A DNA stretch of 64,000 nucleotides from the NCBI RefSeq assembly GCF_900167525.1, contig NZ_FUZQ01000007.1:62001-126000 (forward strand). Reading direction: 5' to 3'. The stretch is from Krasilnikoviella flava (GTDB lineage: Bacteria; Actinomycetota; Actinomycetes; Actinomycetales; Cellulomonadaceae). The notes below the pieces were generated by a model. It was not told the DNA's origin. It saw nothing but the letters and a program-made list of their open reading frames with translations, and did no database searches. This document shows positions 10,077-18,369 of this stretch, piece after piece. The position numbers were made by a program, and so were the translations under genes. How positions within the stretch are numbered: the stretch's first letter is position 1; every line of letters begins with the position of its first letter.

Positions 10077-10422
10077 GGCCAGCGGCAGCTCGCAGACATC
10101 GGAGTATCTCTGGCTCTGCACGCCCGCGGCGGAGAACGAGTGCGACCGCAGGTTCTCGACGGCGACCCATCTCGGTGAGCTCCACCACCACGGGGGAGCC
10201 GAGCCGTGCCACGAGCGCGGCGACCATCTCGTCGGTGACGGTGGGCGGGGTCGCCGTCATCGCCTCGGCGTACGCCATGACGTCGCGCTGAGCGCGGTGT
10301 GTCGACGCTCTCGGCGTCGCGCCAGCGCGGCACCTGCCCGAACGTGCGTCGCGCGTACCAGGCGATGGCGCGGCCGTAGAGGCCCGTGAGCTCTTGCGGG
10401 GGATGCGGAACGTGCTGGTCAC
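10077..10422 (-). pseudogene. Relic of a carboxymuconolactone decarboxylase (AhpD-like) family gene
   Basis: Reverse-strand family sequence is spread over three frames. GTG 10422 gives TSTFRIP; a second frame gives ELTGLYGRAIAWYARRTFG joined directly to QVPRWRDAESVDT; the first frame then gives DVMAYAEAMTATPPTVTDEMVAALVARLGSPVVVELTEM; finally QSQRYSDVCELPLA appears in a third frame and ends at 10077. Intact relatives are about 180-200 aa and carry, between these blocks, a CxxC-bearing segment (roughly 70 residues) that is absent here. Several frameshifts plus an internal deletion make a dead gene. What it did is unknown; relatives reduce peroxides or act on lactones. Confidence 0.8.
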
Positions 10423-10578
10423 CTGCGGCCTCCGGGGGCTCGGGATGGGGGTCCCGGCGTGCAGGGCACGCCGTCGTGCCCTCCCCTCTCACCGCGTGCG
10501 CGGCCGTCGCGGGCGGTCGTGCGGGGCGTCTCACACGTCGGCTCTGCACGGATCGTCCCGGATGGGCACACTGGGCAC

Positions 10579-12582
10579 ATGACCGACCCGGATCCGACGC
10601 CTGCCCCCGACCCGCGGGACGAGGCAGCGGCCCGGGAGCTGGTCGACGCGCTCGAGGCACTGCGCGCCCGCCTCGGCGTCCTGCGCCTGCCGCTGGAGAC
10701 GCCCGGGGCTGCCGCGGCGCGCATCGACCTGCGTCAGGCCACCGGCCAGCTCGACGACTACCTGCTGCCGCGGCTGCGCGCCCAGCAGGCGCCCCTGCTC
10801 GTCGTCGTCGGCGGGTCCACCGGCGCCGGCAAGTCGACCCTGGTCAACTCGCTGCTCGGGGAGCCGGTGTCGGCGCCGGGCGTGCTGCGCCCCACCACCC
10901 GCGCGCCCGTGCTCGTGCACCACCCGCTCGACGCCCGCTGGTTCACCACCGACCGGGTGCTGCCCGGACTCGCACGCGTCACCGCGGGACACCCGGCGGA
11001 CGCGGCGCGCACCGCGGCGGACGGCGGGTCGGGCGCGGCGTCGGCGGAGGGCGCCGCGGCCCTGCGCCTGGTCGCGAGCGAGGCGCTGCCTCAGGGCCTC
11101 GCCCTGCTGGACGCGCCCGACGTGGACTCCGTGGAGACGGCCAACCGCGAGCTCTCCGCGCAGCTGCTGGGCGCGGCCGACCTGTGGCTCTTCGTCACGA
11201 CCGCGGCGCGCTACGCGGACGCCGTGCCGTGGGACCTGCTGGGTCAGGCCGCCCGCCGGCGGGCGCAGGTCGCGATCGTGCTGGACCGTGTGGACCCGGG
11301 GGCGGAGGAGGTGGCCGGCGACCTGCGCCGCATGACCGTCGAGCACGGGCTGGGCGACGCGCTCGTGTTCGTGGTCGGGGAGGCCGCCGAGCAGGGGTCG
11401 GGCGCCCTGGTGGACGGACTGCTGCCCGAGGCCGCGGTCGCGGAGATCGCCACCTGGCTCTCCGGGCTGGGCGGCGACCCCGAGGCGCGGGCGTGCGTCA
11501 TCGCCGCCACCCGCGACGGCGTGGTCGACGACCTCGTCCGGCGCGCCGTCGCGCTCGCCGAGACCGCGGACGGGCAGGAGGTGGCCGACGCCCGGCTGCG
11601 CGACGCCGTCCGCCGGTACCACGCCGAGGCCCTGACGCAGGTGGAGGCCGCGACGTCCGACGGAGCGCTGCTGCGCGGCGAGGTGCTGGCGCGCTGGCAG
11701 GACTTCGTCGGCACGGGGGAGTTCTTCCGCGCCGTCGAGGCGGGGGTGGGGCGTGCGCGGGACGCGGTGGTGCGGTTCTTCCGCGGCCGCCCGAAGGAGG
11801 CCCCGCAGGTGGAGCAGGCCATCGCCCACGGGCTCGAGTCGGTGATCCTCGACGCGGCGGAGCAGGCCGCCGAGCGCACCTTCGCGGCCTGGCGGGGCGA
11901 CGGCGCGGGTGCGGCGCTCCTGGAGGGCCTGGATCTGGCGCGGGTGCCGGCGGCACTGCGCACCGAGGTGGCCGAGCAGATCCGGGGGTGGCAGGAGGAC
12001 GTGCTGTCGCTGGTGCGCGAGCAGGGCGAGTCGCGGCGGGGCACCGCGCGCGCGGTCTCGTTCGGGGTGAACGCGCTCGGCGTCAGCCTCATGGTGATCG
12101 TGTTCGCCTCGACCGCGGGGCTCACCGGGGCGGAGATCGGGATCGCGGGCGGCACCGCCGTCGTGGCGCAGAAGCTGCTCGAGGCCGTCTTCGGCGACGA
12201 GGCCGTGCGTCGCCTCGCGGCCCAGGCCAAGGAGCGGCTGAACGGCCGCGTCGACGCGGTCCTGCGCGGGCAGGCGGCCCGCTACACGGCGCAGCTCGAT
12301 GCGCTGGGCACCCAGGACACCGGTGCCGACGGGGTCCGCGCCGCCGCGCACCGCGTGGCTTCGGCGGCCCGGGCCGAGCGGTCCGCGCGGGCGGTGCCGC
12401 ACGAGGGTGCCACCCGCCCGTGGAGCGGCGGGCTGCTGCGCGGAGCGGGCACCTTCCGCCTGCCGGACACGCCCGGCGGGGCGGACGACGCGCCCGCCGG
12501 CGAGGAGGGTGCACCCGCACGCCGCGCCGGCTGGTGGTCACGCTGGCGGTCCCGGGACCGGCACGAGGAGGGGGACCAGTGA
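10579..12582 (+). CDS. Dynamin-like GTPase, first gene of cassette 2
   Basis: The protein is 667 aa from ATG 10579. It is clearly paralogous to the gene at 3277: DDYLLPRLRAQQAPLLVVVGGSTGAGKST (P-loop 79-87), LLGEPVSAPGVLRPTTRAPVLVHHPLD, LLDAPDVDSVETANRELSAQLLGAADLWLFVTTAARYADAVPW. The G4 region reads VLDRVD, with Asp replacing the usual Asn. Unlike cassette 1, it has a hydrophobic stretch at about 491-535 (VNALGVSLMVIVFASTAGL then IGIAGGTAVVAQKLLEAVFG) that could insert into or lie on the membrane, and a longer basic tail. It overlaps the next gene by GTGA. Function is inferred from the family: membrane remodelling, possibly at the division septum. Confidence 0.75.
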   Translation: MTDPDPTPAPDPRDEAAARELVDALEALRARLGVLRLPLETPGAAAARIDLRQATGQLDDYLLPRLRAQQAPLLVVVGGSTGAGKSTLVNSLLGEPVSAPGVLRPTTRAPVLVHHPLDARWFTTDRVLPGLARVTAGHPADAARTAADGGSGAASAEGAAALRLVASEALPQGLALLDAPDVDSVETANRELSAQLLGAADLWLFVTTAARYADAVPWDLLGQAARRRAQVAIVLDRVDPGAEEVAGDLRRMTVEHGLGDALVFVVGEAAEQGSGALVDGLLPEAAVAEIATWLSGLGGDPEARACVIAATRDGVVDDLVRRAVALAETADGQEVADARLRDAVRRYHAEALTQVEAATSDGALLRGEVLARWQDFVGTGEFFRAVEAGVGRARDAVVRFFRGRPKEAPQVEQAIAHGLESVILDAAEQAAERTFAAWRGDGAGAALLEGLDLARVPAALRTEVAEQIRGWQEDVLSLVREQGESRRGTARAVSFGVNALGVSLMVIVFASTAGLTGAEIGIAGGTAVVAQKLLEAVFGDEAVRRLAAQAKERLNGRVDAVLRGQAARYTAQLDALGTQDTGADGVRAAAHRVASAARAERSARAVPHEGATRPWSGGLLRGAGTFRLPDTPGGADDAPAGEEGAPARRAGWWSRWRSRDRHEEGDQ

Positions 12583-14324
12583 GCCGGATCGACCTCGCGG
12601 ACCGGACCGCGGCGCTGGAGACGGCGGTCGTCGCGGCGAGCGGCCGGCTCGACCGCGGGCTGCTCGACGACGCGCGCGCCGTCGTGAAGCGGGCCCGTGA
12701 GCGCGGCGGGCTCTCCGCCGAGCACACGGTCGTGGCGCTCGCGGGTGCCACCGGCTCGGGCAAGTCGAGCGTGCTGAACGCCGTGGCGGGCGCCCCGATC
12801 GCGACCGTGGGGGTGCGCCGGCCCACGACGGCCCACCCCGTCGCGGCCGTGTGGGGCGACGGCGCCGGCCCGCTGCTCGACTGGCTGGAGGTCAAGCGGC
12901 GCCAGGAGATGCCGGCGCCGACGGCGGACGACGACCCCACCGACGCCGCGGGCGCGGCACGTCCCGCCCGCCGCGGGCTCGCCCGGCTGCGGGGGCGGCG
13001 CGGTCCCGCGGGCATCTCGACCGGGCTCGTGCTGCTCGACCTGCCCGACCACGACTCGGTCGTCGTCGAGCACCGGGTGCGGGCCGAGCGGCTGGTGGAG
13101 CGGGCCGACCTGCTGGTGTGGGTCGTGGACCCGCAGAAGTACGCGGACGCGGCTCTGCACGAGCGCTACCTGCGGCCGCTGGCGGGCCGGGAGGACGTGG
13201 TGGTCGTGGTGCTGAACCAGGCCGACCGGCTCGCCGACGCGGAGACAGACGCGATGCTGGCCGACCTGCGCCGACTGGTCGCCGCCGACGGGTTGGACGG
13301 CGCGCGCGTGCTCGCCGTGTCGGCCGCGACCGGGCGCGGGATGGACGAGCTCAAGGGGCTGCTCGCGGAGGCGGCGGCGCGGCGCGAGGCCGCGACTGCG
13401 CGGCTCGCCGCGGACACACGCGCCGCGGCGCAGCGGATCGCGGACGCGTGCGGCTCGAGCCCGGCGTCGCGGGCGGGGGAGCGCGCCACCGGCGCGCTGG
13501 TGGACGCGCTCGAGGCCGCCGCGGGGGTGCCGGTGGTGGCCGACGCGGTCGCGTCCGCGCACCGTAGGGACGCGCACCTCGCCACGGGGTGGCCGGTCAC
13601 GCGGTGGGTGTCGCGGTTGCGGCGGGACCCGCTGCGTCGCCTGGGCCTGCGTCGCGGAGCCGACGACGCGGGGACGGGAGCCACGGGTCCGGGCGGCGAG
13701 CCGGACCGGCCCGACCTGGTGCGCAGCTCCCTGCCGACCACGCGGCCCGCGGTGCGCGCGGCGTCGGCGTCGGCCGTGCGCCGGTACGTCGACGACGTGA
13801 CCGACGGGGCCCCCGACCCGTGGGTGCTGGTGGCGCGGGCCCGGGCGCAGGACGCGATCGACCGGCTGCCGGGCGACCTCGACCAGGCGGTCGTCGGCAC
13901 GCAGCTGGAGGCCGCGCGCCGGCCGCGCTGGTGGGCGGTGGCCGGCGCCGTGCAGTGGCTGCTGCTCGCCGTCGCGGTGGCAGGGCTGCTGTGGCTGGGC
14001 GCCGCCGCGGTGGTGGAGTACTTCCGGCTGCCGCCGCTGATCCTGCCGGTGGTCACCGTGGACCTGACGGCCTCGGGCGGGGGCGTGCTCCAGGTCCCGT
14101 GGCCGACGCTCCTGGCGCTCGGGGGCCTGGCGCTGGGCCTGCTGCTCGCGCTCGTCGCCCGGGTCCTGACCGCCTGGGGCGCGCGGCGCCGGGCCTCCCG
14201 CGTGCGCCGCCGCCTGCGCGAGTCCGTCTCGGGGGTGGCTGACCGGCTGGTGCGCGTGCCGGTGGGCGACGAGCTCACCGCGCTCGCCCGGTGCCGCGCC
14301 GCGGCGGCGATCGCCGCCGGCTGA
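12579..14324 (+). CDS. Dynamin-like GTPase with two membrane segments, second gene of cassette 2
   Basis: The protein is 581 aa from GTG 12579 (SD GAGGAGGGG). G1 ATGSGKSS (57-64), DLPDHDSVVVEHRVRAERLVERADLLVWVVDPQKYADAALH and G4 NQAD mirror the gene at 4947. Two membrane helices are at about 450-480 (WLLLAVAVAGLLWLGAAAVV) and 508-533 (LLALGGLALGLLLALVARVL). A basic insertion between G2 and G3 (about residues 105-145) is absent in cassette 1. It ends 40 bp before the thioesterase gene. With the preceding gene it forms a second complete pair, so the cell may make two distinct dynamin-like complexes. Confidence 0.77.
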   Translation: MSRIDLADRTAALETAVVAASGRLDRGLLDDARAVVKRARERGGLSAEHTVVALAGATGSGKSSVLNAVAGAPIATVGVRRPTTAHPVAAVWGDGAGPLLDWLEVKRRQEMPAPTADDDPTDAAGAARPARRGLARLRGRRGPAGISTGLVLLDLPDHDSVVVEHRVRAERLVERADLLVWVVDPQKYADAALHERYLRPLAGREDVVVVVLNQADRLADAETDAMLADLRRLVAADGLDGARVLAVSAATGRGMDELKGLLAEAAARREAATARLAADTRAAAQRIADACGSSPASRAGERATGALVDALEAAAGVPVVADAVASAHRRDAHLATGWPVTRWVSRLRRDPLRRLGLRRGADDAGTGATGPGGEPDRPDLVRSSLPTTRPAVRAASASAVRRYVDDVTDGAPDPWVLVARARAQDAIDRLPGDLDQAVVGTQLEAARRPRWWAVAGAVQWLLLAVAVAGLLWLGAAAVVEYFRLPPLILPVVTVDLTASGGGVLQVPWPTLLALGGLALGLLLALVARVLTAWGARRRASRVRRRLRESVSGVADRLVRVPVGDELTALARCRAAAAIAAG

Positions 14325-14366
14325 CGGATTGCCGGGGCACACGACCGGCGTGCGACCATGCGGGTC

Positions 14367-14870
14367 ATGACCCGTCTGCACGTCCCCGTCTCCCTGCGCT
14401 GGTCCGACCTCGACGCGTACCAGCACGTCAACAACGTCGCGATGTTCCGCCTCCTGGAGGACGCGCGCATCACGGCGTTCTGGCGGCACCCGGAGGCCGT
14501 GGACGGCGACGAGTGGCCGACCGCCGTGCTGGACACCGGGCCGCACGCCACGTCGCACACGCTGGTCGCCGGCCAGCAGATCGAGTACCTTCGGCCCCTC
14601 GGCTTCTCCCGCACCCCGGTGCGTGTGGAGATGTGGATCGGCGCCATCGGGGGCGCCAGCCTCGAGGTCTGCTACGAGGTGCACGACGGCGTCCCGGGCG
14701 GCTTCGCCCGCACGGGTCCGGCGACCGGCGGCAAGGCGTACGTCAAGGCGGTCACGACGATCGTCCTCGTCGACGCCGCGACCGGCGCCCCCCGCCGCAT
14801 CGGCCACGACGAGCGCGCGGTGTGGGAGACGTTCCTCGAGGAGCCCGTGGCCTTCCGCCGCCGCGGCTGA
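14367..14870 (+). CDS. Acyl-CoA thioesterase, single hot-dog domain (4HBT/YbgC-FadM type)
   Basis: The protein is 167 aa from ATG 14367; ATG 14358 adds three residues. RWSDLDAYQHVNNVAMFRLLEDAR is the 4HBT thioesterase motif, with the catalytic-type Asp in SDLDAYQHVNN. The rest is one hot-dog domain (EYLRPLGFSRTPVRVEMWIGAIGGASLEVCYEV) ending with a short tail. Family members hydrolyse acyl-CoA thioesters; chain preference cannot be read off. No SD is evident, so it may be leaderless or read through from the dynamin-like operon. A TopIB relic follows on the other strand 11 bp later. Confidence 0.85.
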   Translation: MTRLHVPVSLRWSDLDAYQHVNNVAMFRLLEDARITAFWRHPEAVDGDEWPTAVLDTGPHATSHTLVAGQQIEYLRPLGFSRTPVRVEMWIGAIGGASLEVCYEVHDGVPGGFARTGPATGGKAYVKAVTTIVLVDAATGAPRRIGHDERAVWETFLEEPVAFRRRG

Positions 14871-14881
14871 CCTGGCCCGGC

Positions 14882-15441
14882 GGCGGCCGGCGCCCGGGCG
14901 CTGAGCACGGTGGCGTGCCAGGCGAGGCGCCCGTCCTCGCCGGTCTCGCGCCAGGCGAGCAGGTCGACGCCGCCGCGCCGGCGCTTCAGCGTGGTGACGA
15001 GGCCGGCCACCACCGGGTCCTCGACAAGCACGTCGCGCAGCTGTCCCGACTTGGCGGGATAGCGGAGGTGCGCGCTGCCGTCGCGGCGCACGGTGGCGTG
15101 CTCCTTGCGGATCGTCGCGAGGCCGTAGCTGTCGTGCCGCTTCGCGTACACCTCGCCGCGGCGCGGAAGTACGCCTCGTCGAGGAGCCGGAACGCGAGCG
15201 CGAGCACCGTACGGCGCTCGAGCCCGGGCCGGGCGAGGTCCCCGGGTGACCCCGGCGCGGGCCGCCGGCAGATCCAGACGTCGGACCAGGCGGGCGGGAT
15301 CGCCAGGTGGGTGCAGCGCGCGATCTCGGCCTCGTCGGCGAGCGGCGCGCCCTCGACGTCGAGGAACACCCAGCCGTCGCCCTTCGCCCGGCGCGAGTCA
15401 CCGGGGGAGGACACGGAGACGCGGCGCAGTCGCACGCGCAC
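14882..15441 (-). pseudogene. Relic of a bacterial topoisomerase IB gene
   Basis: GTG 15441 starts a recognisable TopIB N-terminus (RVRLRRVSVSSPGDSRRAKG, GWVFLDVEGAPLADEAEIARC, LAIPPAWSDVWIC), which jumps straight to RTVLALAFRLLDEAYFR. The frame then shifts and continues with YAKRHDSYGLATIRKEHATVRRDG, RYPAKSGQLRDVLVEDP, VTTLKRRRGGVDLLAWRE and finally WHATVLSA. Intact bacterial TopIB proteins are about 320-370 aa and contain, between these blocks, the YHPxWRxxRDxxK region and the segment leading to the active-site Tyr; both are missing. Two internal deletions plus a frameshift leave about half the gene. Confidence 0.82.
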
Positions 15442-15478
15442 AGTGTGCGGCGCGCGCTCCCCGCAGCCGCGTCGCGCC

Positions 15479-16408
15479 TCAGCCGGGCAGCCGGATCATG
15501 CCCTCCTGGGCGATGCTCGCCACCAGCCGGCCCTCGCGGTCGTACACGCGGGCGAGGCCCAGACCGCGCCCGCCCTGCGCGCCCGGCGACTCCTGCACGT
15601 ACAGCAGCCAGTCGTCGGCGCGTGCGTCGCGGTGGAACCACATGGCGTGGTCGAGGCTCGCCATCGGCACGGTGCCGCCGACGTCGATCCACGACCTGCC
15701 CGCCTGGCGCAGCACCGGCTCGAGCATCACCTGGTCGCAGGCGAAGGCGAGCAGGGCGCGGTGCAGCAGCCGGTCGTCGGACTCGATCGCGTGCCGGGCG
15801 CGCACCCACACCTGCTGCGTGGGCTTCGGCCGAGGGTCGGGCCCCAGGTAGAGCGAGCCACCCACGTGACGCAGGTCGAACGCCGACTCGTGGGACCAGA
15901 ACTTCGCGGCCGGGTGGTCGATGCCCTCGAGCATCTCGATCGCGGAGGTGACGTCCTCCGGCGGCGGCACGTCGTCGGGGGCCGGCGCGAAGGCCTCGTA
16001 GCCGGGCTGGTCGGTCTGGAAGGACACCGTCAGCGACAGGATCGGCTTGTTGTGCTGGATCGCGTGCGACCGGCGCGCGCTGAACGACCGGCCGTCGCGC
16101 AGCCGCTCGACGGCGAAGTCGATCGGCGTGTCCAGGGTGCCCTCGCGCAGGAAGTAGGCGTGCAGGGAGTGCGGCAGCCTGTCGTCGTCGACGGTGCGGC
16201 CGCAGGCGAGCAGGGCCTGCGCCAGCACCTGGCCGCCGTACACACGGCGGGCGGGGCCGGGCACGCTGTCGCCGCGCCAGACGTCGTCCTCCCCGCGGGG
16301 GCCCCAGCCGTCGACCTCGCGCAGGTCGAGCGCCGCCAGCAGACGGTCCAGGGCGTCGGGGATACCCGCCGGGGCCGGCGTGGTGGTGGACGTCTCGCTC
16401 ACGGGCAC
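15479..16408 (-). CDS. tesB: Acyl-CoA thioesterase II
   Basis: The protein is 309 aa. Double hot-dog architecture: N-terminal domain with RRVYGGQVLAQALLACGRTV and HSLHAYFLREGTLDTPIDFAVERLRDGRSFSARRSHAIQ, C-terminal domain with HRALLAFACDQVMLEPVLRQAG, SLDHAMWFHRDARADDWLLYVQESPGAQGGRGLGLARVYDREG. These are typical TesB signatures. It hydrolyses medium/long acyl-CoAs in the cytoplasm. The GTG at 16408 and another GTG six bases later are both possible starts. It follows the truncated-globin gene by 19 bp in the same direction, so the two are probably one transcript. Confidence 0.93.
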   Translation of the reverse strand: MPVSETSTTTPAPAGIPDALDRLLAALDLREVDGWGPRGEDDVWRGDSVPGPARRVYGGQVLAQALLACGRTVDDDRLPHSLHAYFLREGTLDTPIDFAVERLRDGRSFSARRSHAIQHNKPILSLTVSFQTDQPGYEAFAPAPDDVPPPEDVTSAIEMLEGIDHPAAKFWSHESAFDLRHVGGSLYLGPDPRPKPTQQVWVRARHAIESDDRLLHRALLAFACDQVMLEPVLRQAGRSWIDVGGTVPMASLDHAMWFHRDARADDWLLYVQESPGAQGGRGLGLARVYDREGRLVASIAQEGMIRLPG

Positions 16409-16427
16409 TCCTGGTGGGGTCGAGGGG

Positions 16428-16823
16428 TCACTCGTCGAACGTGTTGATCATGCTGAACGCCGCGCGCTCCAGATAGTCCCACAGCTGGGACTCGTGGATC
16501 GGCGCCAGGCCCAGGGAGTCGACGGCGGTGCGCATGTGGCGCAGCCAGCGGTCGCGCGCGTCGGGGTTGACCTTGAACGGTGCGTGTCGCATGCGCAGGC
16601 GCGGGTGGCCGCGCTGCTGGCTGTACGTCGTCGGGCCGCCCCAGTACTGCTCGAGGAACAGCGTGAGCCGCACCTTCGCGGGCCCGAGGTCCTCCTCGGG
16701 GTACATGGGCCGCAGCACCTCGTCGGTGGCGACGCCCTCGTAGAACACGTCGACGAGGCGCTCGAACGTCGCGTGCCCGCCGACGGCGTCGTAGAACGAC
16801 GCGGGTGAAGTCTGGTCCGTCAC
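16428..16823 (-). CDS. glbO: Group II truncated haemoglobin
   Basis: The protein is 131 aa. It has [56 protein letters not shown], then [23 protein letters not shown] with the proximal His. This 2-on-2 globin pattern with its GHPRLRMRH block is the trHbO type of actinobacteria, in which mycobacterial GlbO binds O2 and has peroxidase activity. The C-terminus ([12 protein letters not shown]) matches the family. It is the promoter-proximal gene of a pair with tesB. The pairing with a thioesterase may be only convenience. Confidence 0.94.
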   Translation of the reverse strand: MTDQTSPASFYDAVGGHATFERLVDVFYEGVATDEVLRPMYPEEDLGPAKVRLTLFLEQYWGGPTTYSQQRGHPRLRMRHAPFKVNPDARDRWLRHMRTAVDSLGLAPIHESQLWDYLERAAFSMINTFDE

Positions 16824-16927
16824 CGGGCCATCCTCCCAGACACCCGCGGTGCTGCTCCTCCCGCTCGGCGCCCCGGAGGGTTACGCTGGTCACGGACCTG
16901 CAACGACGCACTCCACGGGAGGCCCCC

Positions 16928-17176
16928 ATGACCATCGCCCCGCACAAGGCCGACGACATCCTCGCGGCGCTCGGCGGCAGCCGTAACGTCGTCGAGCTCG
17001 AGCCGTGCATCACCCGGCTGCGGGTCGAGGTGAGCGACCCGGCCCTCGTGGACGAGCCGGGGCTCAAGGCGTCGGGCGCGTTCGGCGTGGTGCGCTCCGG
17101 CCGGGTGGTGCAGGTGATCGTGGGCCCGGAGGCCGACGACCTCGCCGCGCAGATGGACCCGCTGCTCGTCTCCTGA
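16928..17176 (+). CDS. PTS EIIB-type domain protein (glucose/N-acetylglucosamine family)
   Basis: The protein is 82 aa; ATG 16928 follows CGGGAGG. The single EIIB fold has ILAALGGSRNVVELEPCITRLRVEV, where Cys27 is the phosphorylated residue, followed by LKASGAFGVVRSGRVVQVIVGPEADDLAAQM. In this PTS family EIIB passes phosphate from EIIA to the sugar bound by EIIC. Here it is a lone small protein with no EIIC or EIIA nearby, so it must work with components encoded elsewhere. It ends 9 bp before the convergent mscS-like gene. Confidence 0.88.
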   Translation: MTIAPHKADDILAALGGSRNVVELEPCITRLRVEVSDPALVDEPGLKASGAFGVVRSGRVVQVIVGPEADDLAAQMDPLLVS

Positions 17177-17185
17177 CGGCCCGGA

Positions 17186-18262
17186 TCAGACCTCGGGCTC
17201 CTCCAGCAGGGCCGGCTCGACGTCGTCCTGCTGCAGCAGCACGCCGGACCGGCGCAGCTCGGCCTGCGCCAGTCGGCGGAGCTCGCGCGAGACCTCCCAC
17301 TGGTCGCCCGGTCGGGTCTGCGCGTGCAGCGTGAACGTCATGGTGATGTCGTTCACGGCGTCGACCCCGCGCACCGAGGGCGCCTCGAGTAGCAGCGGGG
17401 AGAGCTCCGGGTCGGCCTGCACGGCGTCGGCGGCGCGGCCGAGCGCGGCGCGGACCACGTCGACGTCAGCGTCGATCGGCACACGGACCTCGGCCACGGC
17501 GCGCGACCACTGCTGCGTCATGTTGCCGGCCCGCAGGATCTCGCCGTTGCGCACGTACCAGAGGGTGCCGTCGAAGGCGCGCACCTGCGTGACGCGGAGC
17601 TGCACCTCCTCGACCGTGCCGGTCGCGCCCGAGCCGAGGTCGACGACGTCGCCCACGCCGAACTGGTCCTCGACCAGGAGGAAGACGCCGGAGATGAAGT
17701 CCTTCACCAGGCTCTGGGCGCCGAAGCCCAGCGCGATGCCGACGACGCCGGCGGAGGCGAGGAGCGCTCCGACCGGCTGACCCACCGCCTGCAGGATCAT
17801 CAGCGCCATGATCGTGCCGACCGTGATGTTGGCCGTCGAGCGCAGCACCGACCCCACCGTCCGTGCCCGCTGCGCGCGCCGCTGGCTGGCCAGCGGGTTC
17901 GCCAGCGCGATCGCGTCCTCGACGAACGGCGTCCGGCCCAGGTAGCGGCGCCACGCCCCGGAGGACGCCGAGGCGTCCTTCGGCGGCTCGGTCGTCTTCG
18001 TCCCCGCTCCCGTGGCGATGCGCTCCGTCACGTGCCCGATCACGCGCCGCAGCAGCGCGAGGATGACGCCGCCGATCACCAGGATGACGAGGATCTGCAG
18101 CGGCCAGCCGGTGAACCACTCCCAGAAGGCGTTCCCCGCCTCGACGGTCGCGTCGAAGCCCTGCTCGACGATGCCGGTGTCGGACGGGCTGGGGCTCGGG
18201 CTCGGGGTCGGGCTCACGGACGCCGGGGCAGCGGTCCGGAGGGCGAGGTTCAGGGGAGTCAC
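17186..18262 (-). CDS. MscS-family mechanosensitive channel
   Basis: The protein is 358 aa from GTG 18262. After a Ser/Pro-rich N-terminus come membrane helices (WPLQILVILVIGGVILALLRRVIG; ANITVGTIMALMILQAVGQPVGALLASAGVVGIALGFGAQSLVKDFISGVFLLVEDQFGVGDVV). The Gly/Ala pore helix GIALGFGAQSLVKDFISG is the MscS TM3 signature. The beta domain follows (VQLRVTQVRAFDGTLWYVRNGEI). It would release solutes on hypo-osmotic shock. It is divergent from malQ with about 107 bp between. A longer start at 18349 is possible but would overlap the malQ promoter. Confidence 0.9.
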   Translation of the reverse strand: MTPLNLALRTAAPASVSPTPSPSPSPSDTGIVEQGFDATVEAGNAFWEWFTGWPLQILVILVIGGVILALLRRVIGHVTERIATGAGTKTTEPPKDASASSGAWRRYLGRTPFVEDAIALANPLASQRRAQRARTVGSVLRSTANITVGTIMALMILQAVGQPVGALLASAGVVGIALGFGAQSLVKDFISGVFLLVEDQFGVGDVVDLGSGATGTVEEVQLRVTQVRAFDGTLWYVRNGEILRAGNMTQQWSRAVAEVRVPIDADVDVVRAALGRAADAVQADPELSPLLLEAPSVRGVDAVNDITMTFTLHAQTRPGDQWEVSRELRRLAQAELRRSGVLLQQDDVEPALLEEPEV

Positions 18263-18369
18263 CCACCCACGGTAGCGAGAGCGCGTCCGGTGACGAAACA
18301 CCGGCCGGGCGGGACCGCCGCCGCGTGGGCGGACGGCCTGGTCGGGCAACCGATGGCAGGATCGTCCCC

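Noticed and set aside
12282-15809. 1175-codon reverse-strand frame
   Set aside because: Antisense to the second dynamin cassette and thioesterase; only the piece inside 14882-15441 has real (TopIB) similarity.
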